Of a stretch of DNA of 64,000 bases, positions 11,510 to 23,649 are shown piece by piece. Numbering within the stretch: the stretch's first letter is position 1; the number at the start of each line of letters is the position of its first letter. Where the stretch lies: the NCBI RefSeq assembly GCF_000165425.1, contig NW_001799300.1, positions 419,736 through 483,735 on the forward strand, read 5' to 3'. The notes beneath the pieces were generated by a model, which saw only the letters and a list, made by a program, of their open reading frames with translations, had not been told where the DNA came from and did no database searches. The position numbers and the translations under genes were made by a program. The DNA comes from Paramecium tetraurelia. Lineage: Eukaryota; Ciliophora; Oligohymenophorea; Peniculida; Parameciidae.

Positions 11510-12830
11510 ATGATTCCAACAAGTATTGTGGTTTGCGGAGGTGGAAATGGTTCTCATGCTACTGTAGCATCAGCAGGCCGTTTTGAAAACATTTAAGTCA
11601 ATGTCTTTACCAGAAAGCCTCAAGATTGGAAACAAGAAATTGTAGGTTTGACTAAAGGAAGTCCATGGGAATCACTTGGAAATTTTGTTGGTATGACCTA
11701 ATATGTTGAATTCTTTAAGGAAAAATTAATAAAGTCTCTAATAATCCTTAAGATTTTCCAGGAGCAAAATTATGGATCATAGGAGGACCAGCTCATGTCC
11801 ATCATGAAATTTTGTAGAAAATTGCTCCTTTTGTAACAAAGGATTCGTTTGTGGTAATTACGATTACAATATAATCAAGGGTACATTGTATGCTTAAGGT
11901 GGATTTGAATGGATGTGCAGGAGCGTTTTTGGAGATAGAATCAGAACTGATAACATCACTTACTTTGGTCTTTATAACATCCCTTGGCTATGCAAAATTT
12001 TTAAATATGGAGAATCTGTAAGAATAATTGGACCAAAAACTAAGCTTTAATGCGCACTCTCAGATTTAAGCAGAAAAGAAGAACTCTTTTTATTATTAGA
12101 AAAAATGTTTTAAATCCCTGTCCTATAAGCACCCAACTTTTTGACTTTAACCCTAACTCCTAGCAATCAAATCATTCATCCTGCTAGAGTCTATGCCGTA
12201 TTTAGAGTATGATAATGATGTTTATTTTTAGAATTGGGATGGAAAATAAGTATATCAACCTAGTCAAGTACCCACATTTTATGAAGATTTTGATGATTTT
12301 AGTGCCTACATGCTCCAAATATTGGATGATGAAATCTAAGCTATCAAAAGAGAGATTCTCAAAAGATATCCTCATTTTAATTTAGATTTAATTATACCAA
12401 TTAAGGAAAGAATTATTTAATAATATGGTGATCAAGTTAAAGATAAAACTAATTTGAAAACCGTATTCAGAACTAATGCTGGATATGCTACTATTTAAAT
12501 TCCTACTAAACCTGTTTAGGGAGGTGTGTAATTAAATACAGAAGCTAGAATCTTTTGGGAAGACATTCCTTATGGATTATGCATCCTTAAAGTAACATGA
12601 TCATAATACTCAATTATAGGATCTTTCAGAAATGCTCGGTCTTTAAACTCCTGGAACTGATAAAATGATTGAGTGGCACCAAAAGTTTATGAATAAGGAA
12701 TATGTTCAAAATTCAAAGATTAAATAGAAATCTATTAAAAGAAACAGGAGCCCCCTCTAAATATGGATTGGATACATTAGAAAAAGTATTAGGTATTTAG
12801 GAGGTTTCCTCATAAAAACCTAAATTGTGA
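11510..12830 (+). CDS. Octopine/opine dehydrogenase-like NAD(P) enzyme, frameshifted near 3' end
   Basis: About 404 codons with four introns (11691-11719, 11854-11879, 12207-12231, 12592-12619). The N-terminus SIVVCGGGNGSHATVA is a Rossmann nucleotide-binding GxGNxxH motif. The substrate domain shows NQIIHPARVYAVF, the conserved His-Pro region of the octopine/nopaline dehydrogenase family, and the end reads WHQKFMNKEY ... ETGAPSKYGLDTLEKVLG. Family reaction: reductive condensation of an amino acid with a 2-oxo acid. Between 12721 and 12740 one extra base separates the KEYVQNSKIK frame from the LLKETGAPSKYG frame; spliced length is a multiple of three plus one. No GT...AG intron repairs it without deleting conserved residues, so this is either a recent frameshift or a sequence error. 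Confidence 0.8.
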
Positions 12831-13507
12831 AGTTTATAAGTAGTCTATTAATAAACACAAATATTATAATTTTATTTTGGAAAATAAATTTTCTTTTTTC
12901 GTAATTCATATTTATCAGATGGAAATAATGAATTTCACCCTGCTTACTTGAATGTAGTTTGAGCATGTATTAGCTGATCATTAAGAATAGTAATTATATT
13001 AGCCAAGATTTTTATTAATTATATATATTAAATCTTACTATAAAAAAAGAATACTTACTTAAAATATCAAACAGTTAGATTAAAAAATTAAATCATTAGT
13101 ATTTTTTAAGTTTTTAAAGTTTAAGTAATTGAATATACCTAGACTAATAATTTAGAGAAATGCGAAAAAATGAATAACTATAATTTGTTTTAAATTTACA
13201 AATTCAAAAATACTAATATTGTGAAAAATCTATATCCATTATTTTTTTGTGCATTTATGTAAATTTCAGAAAATTATAGAAAAATACATTGTATTAAATT
13301 TTAATATTTTGAATTACTATAATGATTAAAATTATCTTACAGAGTCCTCTAACCTATAAGTATGTATTTATTTATTTGAATTTGAAGAATTTAAAGTCTT
13401 AACATTCTTCGAAGTTAAAAACTTTTGCAGCAATAAAATTTATCTTTTATAATTATCATTTATGATTTAAAATTGTAAAAGAAATAAACAAAAATTATAT
13501 TTAAATT
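12831..13507. other. Intergenic, AT-rich, nothing recognised
   Basis: About 680 bases of low-complexity AT-rich DNA. All six frames are interrupted by TGA within short distances and no family motif or structured RNA was seen. Confidence 0.6.
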
Positions 13508-15678
13508 ATGAAATAACCTGTCGAATTTAACAATTATCAACTATTAGAAGAAACACAGAAATTAGATGAATTAATTTTAGATAATTAACTAGTTCAATAT
13601 AATAGAATTAAAGTTAAAGTTGTCTTTACAAAAGACAATGATCTATATTATATCAGAGATGGATAAATTTTAAGAATGTAAATTTTAGAGGTCTATAAGC
13701 TATAATAGAGATAAAATGATGATCCCCTTTAAGTTACCTTATATCTTATATAATTTAGAACAGATACAATACTTATAATGGGAAGGAGAGTATAGTAAAA
13801 GTAATGAAAAAATTGGAAAATGGAAGGCTAGATGGAAAGGAGAAACTTTAATTGATGTTGGAGGCTAATACTGCTAAGATGGAAAAAAATAGGGCCTTTG
13901 GAAAGATATAATATAAAATTATTCTAAGTTAATTATTTTTTAATTTTGAAGTTTAGCATAGGTTTATGAATGTGGAGTTTATTACAGCGACAAAAAATAG
14001 GGGGAATGGAAGTACCTCTATGAAGAAGAAAAGATGTAATGCAAACTATTATTAATTTAATAGTGGAGGTGGTATCTACAATTAGATGGGTCAAAAAAAT
14101 GGAAAATGGATAGATTTGAGTGATGGTTTTATGTTACACACATAAGTAACTTATTCTGGTGAATATAAAAATGACATTAAAATTGGCCTATGGGACGTTT
14201 GGTTAAAGCACAAATATGGAAACTCAAGTAGTTCTCATACTTGGTGCATGTAAAATTTATTATATTTATGATCGAAAACCAAAATTTTTAGTGGATCAGG
14301 ATCATATGATGAAAGAGGCCATGGTATGAAGATTGGGAGATGGATCGAATTGAGTGATAGATTATTTGAAACAACATTAGTAACCTATATTGGCTATTAT
14401 AACAATGGGAAAAAAACTGGCAGGTGGGATATTTGGTTAACTCAGTTAAGTATATATCAAAGTCATAAACTAAATTTATTAATGTAAACGTAATTATATA
14501 AAGTTTTTACGTAATGTGGATAGTGGAGGAGGATCTTACGATGGAGAAAATGGCTTTAAGAATGGGAAGTGGATTGAAATAAGTGAGGGGTCTTGTGAGA
14601 ATGAATTAATAACGCATAGTGGGGAATATCGAAATGGTAAAAAAATTGGGAGATGGGAGACATTTTATAAAGAATATTATGTTAATGGTTTTACTTTTCA
14701 AGCTGGAGGATCATATAGTGAAGAAGGGGATGGCTTAAAGATTGGAAAATGGATTGAGTTAGACGAAAACTTTTCTAGATTCTCCTAAGTAATCTATAAA
14801 GGCGAATATCAATTTGGCCGAAAAATTGGGAAATGGGAAATTAAATCTTAAATGGATTAGATGTAAAGAATTAAACATTAAAAATTTAGAGGTGGAGGAT
14901 AATATGATGAGGAAGGTTAGGGTTTGAAGATTGGAAAATGGATAGAGCTAAGTCATGATTTTTCTTAAGACTTATAAGTATTTTACAAAGGAGAATATCA
15001 TATTGGCAAAAAAATTGGGAGATGGGAAATTGAAAATGAAAGGAAACAGATGTAAGGAATTAAAAATATAACAACTTTAGAGGTGGAGGATGTTATGACG
15101 AAGGAAGTAGTGGCTTTAAGGTTGGGAGATGGATTGAATTGTGTGAAGAAAGTAAAAGTGATTCATTAATAACTATTATTGGTGAATATGAAAAAGGGAA
15201 AAAAATTGGAAGATGGGATATTTGGTATTAAAACTACGCTAAGAATAAATTAATGTATGTATAAAATAAATAATTTTAGTGGTGGTGGATTATATGATGA
15301 AAGAGGTCTGAACATTAAGATAGGGAAGTGGATTGAATTAAGCGATAGATTCACATAGGACTAGAAAGTCATTTATAGTGGTGAATACAAAAATAATATG
15401 AGATCTGGGAGATGGGATATTTGGTATTAGAAAGATAATGAATTTTAAAGAATGTAAATATTAAAATATAGACATTTCCTAGCGCTGGAGGATAATATTA
15501 AGGCGATAGCATTAAGATTGGGAAATGGATTGAGTTGAGTAAAGGATTTAGGAGTAACAATTAGCCATCAGAACAAATAACTTATCATGGTGAATATAAT
15601 AATGGTAAAAAAGTTGGTATATGGGTTGCAATGAATCTAAACTGTAAGAAGCTTAAAGAATTGAATTATAATAATTGA
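13508..15678 (+). CDS. Tandem GGGxYDE/GKW repeat protein (MORN_2/YwqK-like), ten exons
   Basis: 631 residues, nine introns of 24-42 nt (13678-13708, 13928-13951, 14036-14063, 14250-14291, 14484-14523, 14863-14889, 15052-15080, 15255-15279, 15454-15482); exon total is exactly 632 codons. After a unique N-terminal 140 residues come about eight tandem units of 50-60 residues. A unit starts GGGxYDExG, continues KIGKWIELS and ends ITYxGEYKNGKKIGRWDIW. The NGKKIGRW core resembles the MORN_2/YwqK motif, so a beta-rich repeat scaffold is inferred. Seven of the introns fall at the same place, codon phase 2, just before the GGG of the next unit; one junction (near 14705) has no intron. No signal peptide or membrane segment. 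Function unknown; such proteins are abundant in Paramecium. Confidence 0.85.
14036..15640 (+). repeat. Tandem protein-coding repeat with intron in each unit
   Basis: About eight diverged copies of a roughly 190-nt module (50-60 codons plus a 25-42 nt intron). Intron and exon boundary repeat together, which points to duplication of a whole exon-intron module. Confidence 0.8.
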
Positions 15679-16133
15679 TTAATTCTGATAATTCTTAATT
15701 CATCGAGACTTTGTATTAGTTTTATACTTACTTATTTTGTTTGTTTGTTATATTAATTTAAAAGCTGATTATCTTCTAATGTGATGGCGTAGTGGCTATT
15801 TTCATTAAAAAGTTTGGATCTTCTCTTTTATATTTTTCAAAATTCCTTGTCTTCTTCTTAGACTCACATATATTATAGACTATTTTGAGATAATACTACT
15901 ATTAGTTTATTCACTATTGGTTATTAGAATTCACAATTTTAATTTCTGAAGGGTAGCGTAGTTATTTAATTTTATAAAATATATAATTAACATTTTTAAT
16001 CATATTAAGAGTTCTAATTATAAATTTAAAGAATTTTATTACTCATATATTTAGACATAAAAGACTTTTGTCAAATATGAAATTTAGCAACAAAGTAATA
16101 TTTATTAAGGGAAAATATCTAAAATTTAAAAAT
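15679..16133. other. Intergenic between convergent genes
   Basis: About 455 bases between two convergent stop codons; AT-rich, no supported gene or structured element. Confidence 0.6.
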
Positions 16134-17380
16134 TCAATCTTATTAAACTAATTTACCCTTATCCCAAACACCAACAATCTCTGTTCCGTTTGCTTCAATT
16201 AAAATTCCTTTTCCATGCTATTTACCATTATGCCATGCTCCTTTGTAGGTTTTCCCATCTGCGAAAGAAAAGACTCCGTAACCTTCCTTTTTATCCTCTT
16301 TGTAATCACCAATATATTTATTGCCATTGACCCAAATAAATGTACCTTTGCCATTCATTTGGTTCTTCAACCACTCTCCAGTATAGACTTGTCCGTCTGG
16401 CCATTTGTAGGTGCCAAATCCATCAATGTAATCTTTGAAATAACTTCCTTCATAGCAGTTTCCATTAGACCAAAGATATTTTCCATTTCCATGCTTCATA
16501 CCTCCTTAATATTATCCTGTATAAGTATCTCCAGATACCCAGGTCTCTGTTCCCTAGCCATGCTTTTCATCATCTTGCCACTCTCCTTCGTAAATATTAC
16601 CTTCGCTATCCACATATTTGCCAAATCCACATTGTAAATCGTCTACCCACTCTCCTTCCTCGAATTTATTGATAAAGTAATCTATACATAATATGAGCCG
16701 TCAGAACGAATCAATCTTCCTTTGCCATTGGCTCCGTGATTTTACCAATAGCCCTCATAGTAGGTGCCATCTGGCCAATACTAACGCCCCTTGCCTTGCT
16801 TTTGCTTATTTCTCCATTGGCCTACATATATAATGCCTGTGCTAATGAATTACTAGTTTGTATAGTATTAATAATTACATGAGGAGGTAGAGAAATGCAA
16901 TCATTAAATTTTTTATTCAAGTCAGGATCATATTAAAAGGGAGGAAGAGATTTAAATATTTTGGCTACGTTTGAATTAGTAAAATCTGGTTCTTTAACTT
17001 AAATTGCAATATCAGAATCTGGGGCGTCATTATTTTTGAAAAGATAATTATCCTACTCCTGCTAGAGAAATCGATGATTCAAGGGTTCAACTTTTGTTAG
17101 TTCATTCTTGCTGCCTATAGACTTATCATTTAGATCAGATCTTGGTGAAGTGAACTAATTTAAAGTCAACATTTACTCCACTGTTTATTTATGGCTTGGA
17201 TGAATTTTCTTTAACATGTATCTGATTTGTTTGTTGTAAAGGTTATTGGGATTCAGAAGCTTGACGTTGTGTGTTTTAATGAGTGGATACATTTGTACTT
17301 TAGGATTGGCGAGATTAAATTTATCGCTGTTATTATTATCTTTAGGTATTAGGTTGCTTTTTAATGCATGCTGAACCCAT
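16134..17380 (-). CDS. MORN-repeat protein with MGSAC lipid-anchor-like N-terminus
   Basis: 389 residues; three introns of 22, 26 and 29 nt give 390 codons exactly. It starts MGSACIKKQ: Gly2 followed by Cys5 is the pattern of N-myristoylation plus palmitoylation, so membrane attachment is inferred. A Gln/Asn-rich linker of about 190 residues is followed by about eight MORN repeats (residues 195-385), for example YYEGYWQNHGANGKG, YEGEWQDDEKHGQG and YIGDYKEDKKEGYG. MORN repeats bind membranes or act as cortical scaffolds. It lies 43 bp downstream of a coiled-coil gene on the same strand. Confidence 0.9.
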
Positions 17381-17423
17381 ATTGAATTTTAATTTTATAT
17401 AATAAAAGCATTTTAACTAAATA

Positions 17424-18369
17424 TCATCTTATATACTGATTCTCATCCTTGGTTTAGCTTGATTGCATCCTTGATTGATTCATTCTGGATTGTTGCATAA
17501 TGGCTATAATTGTAAACTAATATGATACATTATGTTTTGTTTGTCTTGTCAAGTCTAGTGATCTCTTGAGTTTATTGGCTTTCTAGTTCTTTTCTCACAT
17601 TTTAATATTTTTACAGTAACCTAAAATTAGATCAACAAATTCACTTTTCTAATTCTTGAGATCGAATTTTTCTTTATTCCTCTTATCCACTCAAGATTCT
17701 CTATGTTAGAGCATTCAACTCATTAATTTGTTTCTGTCTTAATTGAGTAATCAAATTTCTAATCTTTTACTATCTACAGGAGGTCCACTTCTCATATTCA
17801 TCTCTTTCCTAGGCCTAGATTCTTGACTGAATGACATGAGCCTCTAAATAACTAATTCTATAACAATATATAGTACTTTTCTTGTCTAGCCAATTATTCT
17901 TCAGTCTTTTTCAAGGCCAAAAGCTCAGCTGAATCCTTTGGTTTTACAGGAAGGCTATTTTCTAATTCTTCTGAAAATTATCTTAATTCTTCTTCTTGTC
18001 TTTACAGAGTTTATTCCTTCACTTTTTGAGCTTCGTTGTCAAACTCTACCATCTTATCATCCCAAAACTAATTAAATTAATTGAATTCTTCAAGATGTGC
18101 TTTTTCAATCTCTTGTTTCTCTGAGTAGTGTCTATCTTTGACACCTCCTTTGTTTTTTAGATCTAATTCTTTCTTTAATTCTGCCAGTCTTTTCTTCGCT
18201 TGATCAGCTTCCAAATACTTGCCAGCTTTTTCACAGCTCTTTTAATGATCGTATAATATTTGTCTACTATCAAAATCAATTGATACATATATTCTTCTAA
18301 ATCTCCTGATTGGGTTGGGAGATTATTTGTGCCTTTTCTTGATGAAGTCGGTCTCTAAAATTAACTCAT
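17424..18369 (-). CDS. Coiled-coil protein, conserved-looking, unknown role
   Basis: About 280 residues with four introns (29, 25, 24 and 25 nt). After a Ser/Thr-rich start the whole protein is coiled coil: ADQAKKRLAELKKELD, HLEEFNQFNQFWDDKM, then LEAHVIQSRIQAQERDEY and KQINELNALTQRI. The pattern resembles conserved flagellar or centrosomal coiled-coil proteins, but I cannot name the family. The second intron may be 19 or 25 nt; both keep the frame. The C-terminus is Gln/Ser/Met-rich and depends on the last 25-nt intron; without it the protein would end 19 bases earlier. Confidence 0.75.
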
Positions 18370-18587
18370 TAGTGCAGAAAATTGATTTTTAATATTAACG
18401 TTAAGAATTAATTTTTGCGCTTAAATATTTGGTGAAGTACTTAACAATTAATTATTAATTTGTAAATTAAATGTAAGCAAGATTCTGACATATTACTAAT
18501 AATTAGATGTTAATTTTTAGTAATCTTTTTTTGTAAATATGTTATCTACAATTTGATATTATTATATTATAAAACATTAATATATAT

Positions 18588-19184
18588 ATGCAAGATTAGC
18601 AATTATTAATAAAAGTCATTTCAGTTGGTGACACTCAGAGTGGCAAATCATGCTTGATAAAACGATTTTGCGAAGGCAGATTCATCAATAAGTATGTCAC
18701 AACAATTGGGGTTGATTATGGTGTTAAAAAGATGATGATTTAAAATAAGAAGGTTGCTGTATGAAGTTTTGCATTCATGTTAGATAAATTTCTTCGATTT
18801 ATCGGGTGATGAGGATTACAAGGAAATACGAAATCCATTCTTCGCTGATGCTTAAGGGGTGGTTTTGGTTTGCGATTTAACAGACAGGCAATCTTTTCAA
18901 AATTTACCTAAATGGGAAAAGATGATGACTGATAATGGATTGGATTTAAAATAAGCGGCAGTTTATGTGGTAGGGAATAAATCGGATTTGAAGAACAAGG
19001 AGGTTGATAGTGGTGACATTCTTGCATATGCTAAGAAGAAGGGGTTTGAAGGGATGATATGCAGTGCAGCTGGAGGGGAGAATGTGAATGAAGTAAATTC
19101 CAATTAAAATTGTAGTTATTTGAGAGGATGTTCGCGAAGATTGTGGATTAGATTGAAAATCTGAAATAAAAAATCAAAGCTTGA
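18588..19184 (+). CDS. RJL-family (Rab-like, DNAJC27-type) small GTPase without J domain
   Basis: 182 residues, two introns of 25 and 23 nt. G motifs are complete: P loop GDTQSGKSC (14-22), switch I TTIGVDYG, switch II DLSGDE, then NKSD and SAAG. Best family fit is RJL: VKVISVGD, KSCLIKRFCEGRF and IRNPFFADAQGVVLV follow DNAJC27 closely. In the switch II motif the usual Gln after DxxG is Asp, which suggests low GTP hydrolysis (inference; RJL proteins often differ here). It ends QKIKA with no prenylation Cys and no J domain, which is common for protist RJLs. It shares a 218-bp divergent upstream region with the coiled-coil gene. Confidence 0.85.
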
Positions 19185-19459
19185 ATAGTGATTTGATTAT
19201 TAGTTATATAATTTCTATTTGAAATTTGAATGAAAATGTTTTGATATATAAAATGTAAGATGTTTGCCCCTATTTTGGATGAAAAGACAGAACACCTAAT
19301 TTAAATTAGGAATCTATAATAAATTAATTTAATGATGAGCATTTCTTGAAATTTATTAATAATTAAGAGTTCAATCTTCAGTTGGTATAAGATTAGTAAT
19401 GATTACAAAAAATTTATATTCAATTCAAAGTATTAATATTTATTTCTCAAAAAGGAAAA

Positions 19460-20644
19460 ATGGGGTAAACCTGTACAATAAACTCTTGTTGTACGAAGGA
19501 AGAGATTCAAGCTTTAAAGAATTCAGGAAGATCTCTCGAAATCTAAACGAAAAAGACGAAACTTTCTCAACAAATCCATAAAGACGAAGAAAGGGTGGAG
19601 GATAAAACACAAAAAAAGAAAAGTGATACAGTCTCTGATTTAATGGCATCCTCACAGCATAGTAAGATGTCCATCAAGCAAATTGAAAAGAATCTTCCTA
19701 TTCAAAATTAAGATGCAAATTAAAATCCTCTGATACAGAAGACTGTGGGAGCAGGAGAAAGAATTAAGCTACCAGTAACTATGATGAATAATCTAGGTTA
19801 TGTTGTTACCGAATGGTGCATAATATGAGGGTGAGTGGCTTGAAGGAAAGAGGGATGGATATGGTAAATAATCTTGGCCAGATGGATCCGTTTATGAAGG
19901 GGAATGGAAAGAGGATAAATCTTGCGGAAAGGTAAAGTTGAATAAAATATCAAAGGGGAAACTCACACATGCTGATGGAGATGTATACGATGGAGATTGG
20001 GTGGATGATGCTGCAAATGGATTAGGAATTTATATTCATGTGAACGGAGCCAAATACCAAGGAGAAGTATAGGTTTTAATACATTAGTAAGTGGTTAAAT
20101 GATAGTTAACATGGAAGAGGAATAGAGATATGGCCAGATGGAGCTAGATATGAAGGAGATTATTCATTAGGTAAAAAGCATGGCAAAGGCAAGTTGAATT
20201 TTGCTGATGGTTCTTGTTATCAAGGTAACTGTCATTTACAATTTAGGTGAATTTTATGATAACGAAATTCAAGGCTTTGGGAATTATCAATGGCCAGATG
20301 GGAGACTGTATGAAGGGGAATGGATGAGAAACAAGATGCATGGTAAAGGTGAGATTAAGTGGCCAGATGGAAGACAATACAAAGGAGTATTTATAGTTAT
20401 AATAAATGAGGAATATGAGAACGATAAGAAACATGGCAAAGGAGTGTTCCTTTGGGAAGATGGAAGAAAATATATTGGAATTTGGTATGGAGGTAAATAA
20501 CATGGTGTTGGAATTTATTATTCAAGTGATAATGTAATGCGAATTGGAGAGTGGGTGGAAGGAAAGAGAGTAAAATGGTATGATAAGGAGGAAATAAATG
20601 AACTAGAAAGAAAGGGTATAATAGATGAACTTAGAAATTAATGA
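19460..20644 (+). CDS. MORN-repeat protein with MGQTC N-terminus
   Basis: 355 residues, five introns of 22-25 nt (356 codons exactly). The start [11 protein letters not shown] gives Gly2 plus Cys5, Cys10 and Cys11, so acylation is likely. A charged linker of about 115 residues precedes about nine MORN repeats (residues 118-325), for example [29 protein letters not shown] and [15 protein letters not shown] short charged helix ([12 protein letters not shown]) ends the protein. The layout parallels the MORN genes at 16134-17380 and 28067-29038, suggesting a paralogous family of cortical scaffold proteins. It ends 29 bp from the convergent LRRC56 gene. Confidence 0.9.
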
Positions 20645-20673
20645 TTTCTATATATTTATATTAACTACATTAC

Positions 20674-22421
20674 TCATTTGAACTTATTTAATAAAGTTTA
20701 TATGTCAATACTTTTTCTATCAGTAGGATCAAAAATTTGTTCTCTATTTTGTTTGTGCTTTTTAGCTGCTTTAATGGGATTCCCAGCAAAGGCCTCTTCT
20801 AATCCAACTAATTCTGAAGTGGGGTCAGGCTATTAGTTTAGAGGAAAACTTTTACATTATAATTTTGTTGAACTTAAGCAGTTTAAGGTCGTTTTAATTT
20901 TGACTTTTCAAGAGGCCTTTATTTGATAGCTAAACTGAGTAATCTATTTTCATCAGGTTCTTCCAACATATCCTTGTCTAATTAATGTTTGACTTACTCC
21001 TCTAGATCTTTCAATTCCTCTACATTTCCGAGCTAAGTTTATTATATAGAACATACATCAAATTTAGAGTGCATCATTTCTGCTATATCATATAGTTATT
21101 TGATTTGGCTATTATCTGAAATTATCTAAGACTCTGTTGGTAAGTCATTATCATCAATATAGATTTCAGTGGCTGGTAACTTTTCATAGAGTTTATCCCT
21201 CAAATGATCATCTTTGATTAATGGGTTTGAACTAATAATCAATTATTGTAAATTCAAAGATTCTAAATAATCAATTTAGAATTCATCAGCTAATTCATTA
21301 CCTTCAATATCTAAAATGGATATCTTTTCATGAAAGGCTAAGGGACTGATGTCTTTGATATTATTGAAGGAACAATAAAACTCTACAAGATTTGGCATGC
21401 TCATAATTCCTAACATTGGATAAGTTTAGTAGTTATACCTGAAATATCAGTTAATTTTGAATTGCTGATCCAAAGAATTGATAAGTTCCTCAATTTAGTG
21501 CCTAACAAACGCAAAGATTCTATTTATGAATTATTCAGTTTAAGTTCTTGTAAATTTGATAAGTATTCTCCTAGCATATAAAGTGAATCATTCATAGTAT
21601 TGAATCTAAATTAGATGGATGTGATTTCATCAAACGAACTCTAGATTTAAGAGATATATATGTACTTCATTTTTTTTTGTGATTTCTTATAAAGTATCAA
21701 TATCCATAGTATCGTAAATCATGTCATCAACTTTTCTTTTGGCAATTTAAAATTAAAATACTGGTTCTGATATTTGAGATTCTTACTTCTTTGGTAAGGA
21801 CAATTTCTTTGTTTCAACTTCTTCTTCTTTTTTGATTTCAATTTTTTTAGCATGTGATGTCAATGAAGATCTTCTCAATATTGAAGGCTTGGCTACAAGG
21901 GAATTATTAAGGCTTGATTCTTAATTCTGTACGATAGACTTCTCTTCATCTTGTTATTACTATTTGGCAGATGAGAGTCTTTTTAATGCAAAAATTGGAG
22001 GTTTTTGTTCTTTGGGTTCAATTTATAATTATTCAGTATTCTTTTATATCTTCTTAATCATTAACGGCCTTGTTGGCTAGGCTGATGTAATTCTGTTTGT
22101 TATAATTGATTGCTTTAGTTGGGAAATCTTGCTTTAATCTAATAATTTGGAGGAATTAAGAGAAGAAGGAGGCTTAGATGAATTTGGTGTGGCTGTCTCC
22201 TTATAAAAATTGGATGTGGCAGTAGACATAGCATCTAGTTTGCTTTTCTTCATATTTTCTTGCCGATCTCCAACTTGTCTTACTCTAAAGTTTCCCTTAT
22301 AATCATCACTTATGAATTCCTCGGGTACAACCTTTCTATTTTTCTCTTCTTGGTATTTAAGAACAAAACTTTGAGCTAAGGACTCGTCTAGTCTTTCTAA
22401 TAATTTTTAGTTTAATTTCAT
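20674..22421 (-). CDS. LRRC56: LRRC56 (ODA8) orthologue, outer dynein arm assembly
   Basis: 555 residues with three introns of 25, 29 and 26 nt (556 codons exactly). The N-terminal half is unstructured. Leucine-rich repeats occupy residues about 265-385: NLQELKLNNSQIESL, LSILWISNSKLTDI, LVEFYCSFNNIKDI and ISILDIEGNELAD follow human LRRC56 repeat for repeat. The conserved C-terminal motif SELVGLEEAFAGNPIKAAKK corresponds to the human GNPTKG region, so this is not a generic LRR protein. Family knowledge: LRRC56/ODA8 works with intraflagellar transport to load outer dynein arms on cilia. The start is placed at the first in-frame ATG after the upstream TGA. Confidence 0.85.
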
Positions 22422-22487
22422 TCAAATTTTTATTATTCACTTAAACAAGTTTCATTTATATAATTATTTTATTAACTGACACACTAG

Positions 22488-23649
22488 ATGAGTTAATTAA
22501 CATCAAACAAAGGAAATGTCTATGACGAAAATGCAATGACTGATGAAAAAGGAAAGATAAAATCGTAAACCTTATAAGTGTTCGTATCACCAAATGAACA
22601 ACCAACACTATTGAGTCAGAATTTTGTTTATGATGGATTTAATACCCCAAAAGTATGAATCAAATTCTAATATTCAGATTCCATGTTTGTATCATAAAGG
22701 GAATATATTAACTAATTTTTGCTCATGCATTTAGTGTTTGCTACCATTATGTCCTTAATGTGTAGAGGAGCACATCATAAAACATAAGGAGGAATAGACT
22801 TCCAATAAAATTGAATGTCTGGAGAATGTCTTAAATACTGTTTATAAAAATATTGTTCAAGAAAGTTTAAATATTATCCTAACCTTATTAGCTAATTTCT
22901 TTGCCAAAAGTTATTTTGATTTGAAAAACAATGTCGATAGCATGGCTTATGCAACAGATAATACTATTAATAAATTACTTGACATTTAAAATCGTATAAT
23001 TAGGGTTGTAGAACAGTTCTTTAAGTCTTTAATTAATGATGTGCAAAATAAGCAAAAAAAGAATTAATAAAATCAAGAGAAGGATGCTGAATCACTCAAA
23101 CAGTTGGTATTTTATTGCAATTGACTTTCTAGGTATAATAAAGATGGTCATCTCATGTAACCTTTTTGGAGACTTTGAATTCTGAAAATAGTATGACTTC
23201 AGTTATCTAATTCTTCGGAACATCCTTACTTGAAGACAATGACAAATATTTCAATATCTTGGATTAATACTCAAACAGATTTGAATAGGTGACATCAGAT
23301 ATCATTTTCAATTAAGAAAAAGCGTAATACATAATAAGTATCATTTAGAATAGAAATTGCTGCTCATTTAAGTCACATAATCAAAATTAGACATAATGAT
23401 GTACCTGAATTTATTAAAATCCACACTCTACCAAGTCCAAATATATCAGATGCTGTTTCCTTCCATTCTAAGACACCTAGTCATATCAAACCATCACAAC
23501 CCCTATATCCATCAATCTAGTAGCCTGCATTCACTCCCCCTTAACATGTGATTACAGGAGCCACTAGAATACTCGATAGTGGTACATTTTACACAGACAA
23601 ACGATATACAGACTCATTGAATAGGCTTCCATAGTATTAAATGAGATGA
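22488..23649 (+). CDS. B-box-type zinc-finger protein
   Basis: 361 residues with three introns of 25, 26 and 25 nt (362 codons exactly). Residues about 55-90 carry a B-box-like set of ligands: CLYHKGNILTNFCSCIQC, then LCPQCVEEHIIKH, in the order C-H-C-C-C-C-H-H. A long helical region (about 95-240) follows, as in TRIM-type proteins, then a Pro/Ser-rich tail with no recognised domain. No RING finger is present. Role unknown; B-boxes mediate protein contacts. Confidence 0.75.

Noticed and set aside
12715-12745. Programmed frameshift in the opine dehydrogenase-like gene
   Set aside because: No slippery site or structure is apparent, and programmed shifts are a feature of Euplotes and not established for Paramecium.
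16215-16637. Plus-strand 140-codon hydrophobic open frame resembling a membrane protein
   Set aside because: The minus strand encodes regular MORN repeats; reversed MORN codons give spurious hydrophobic stretches.
20243-20503. Minus-strand 86-codon frame
   Set aside because: Antisense of MORN repeats in the gene at 19460-20644.
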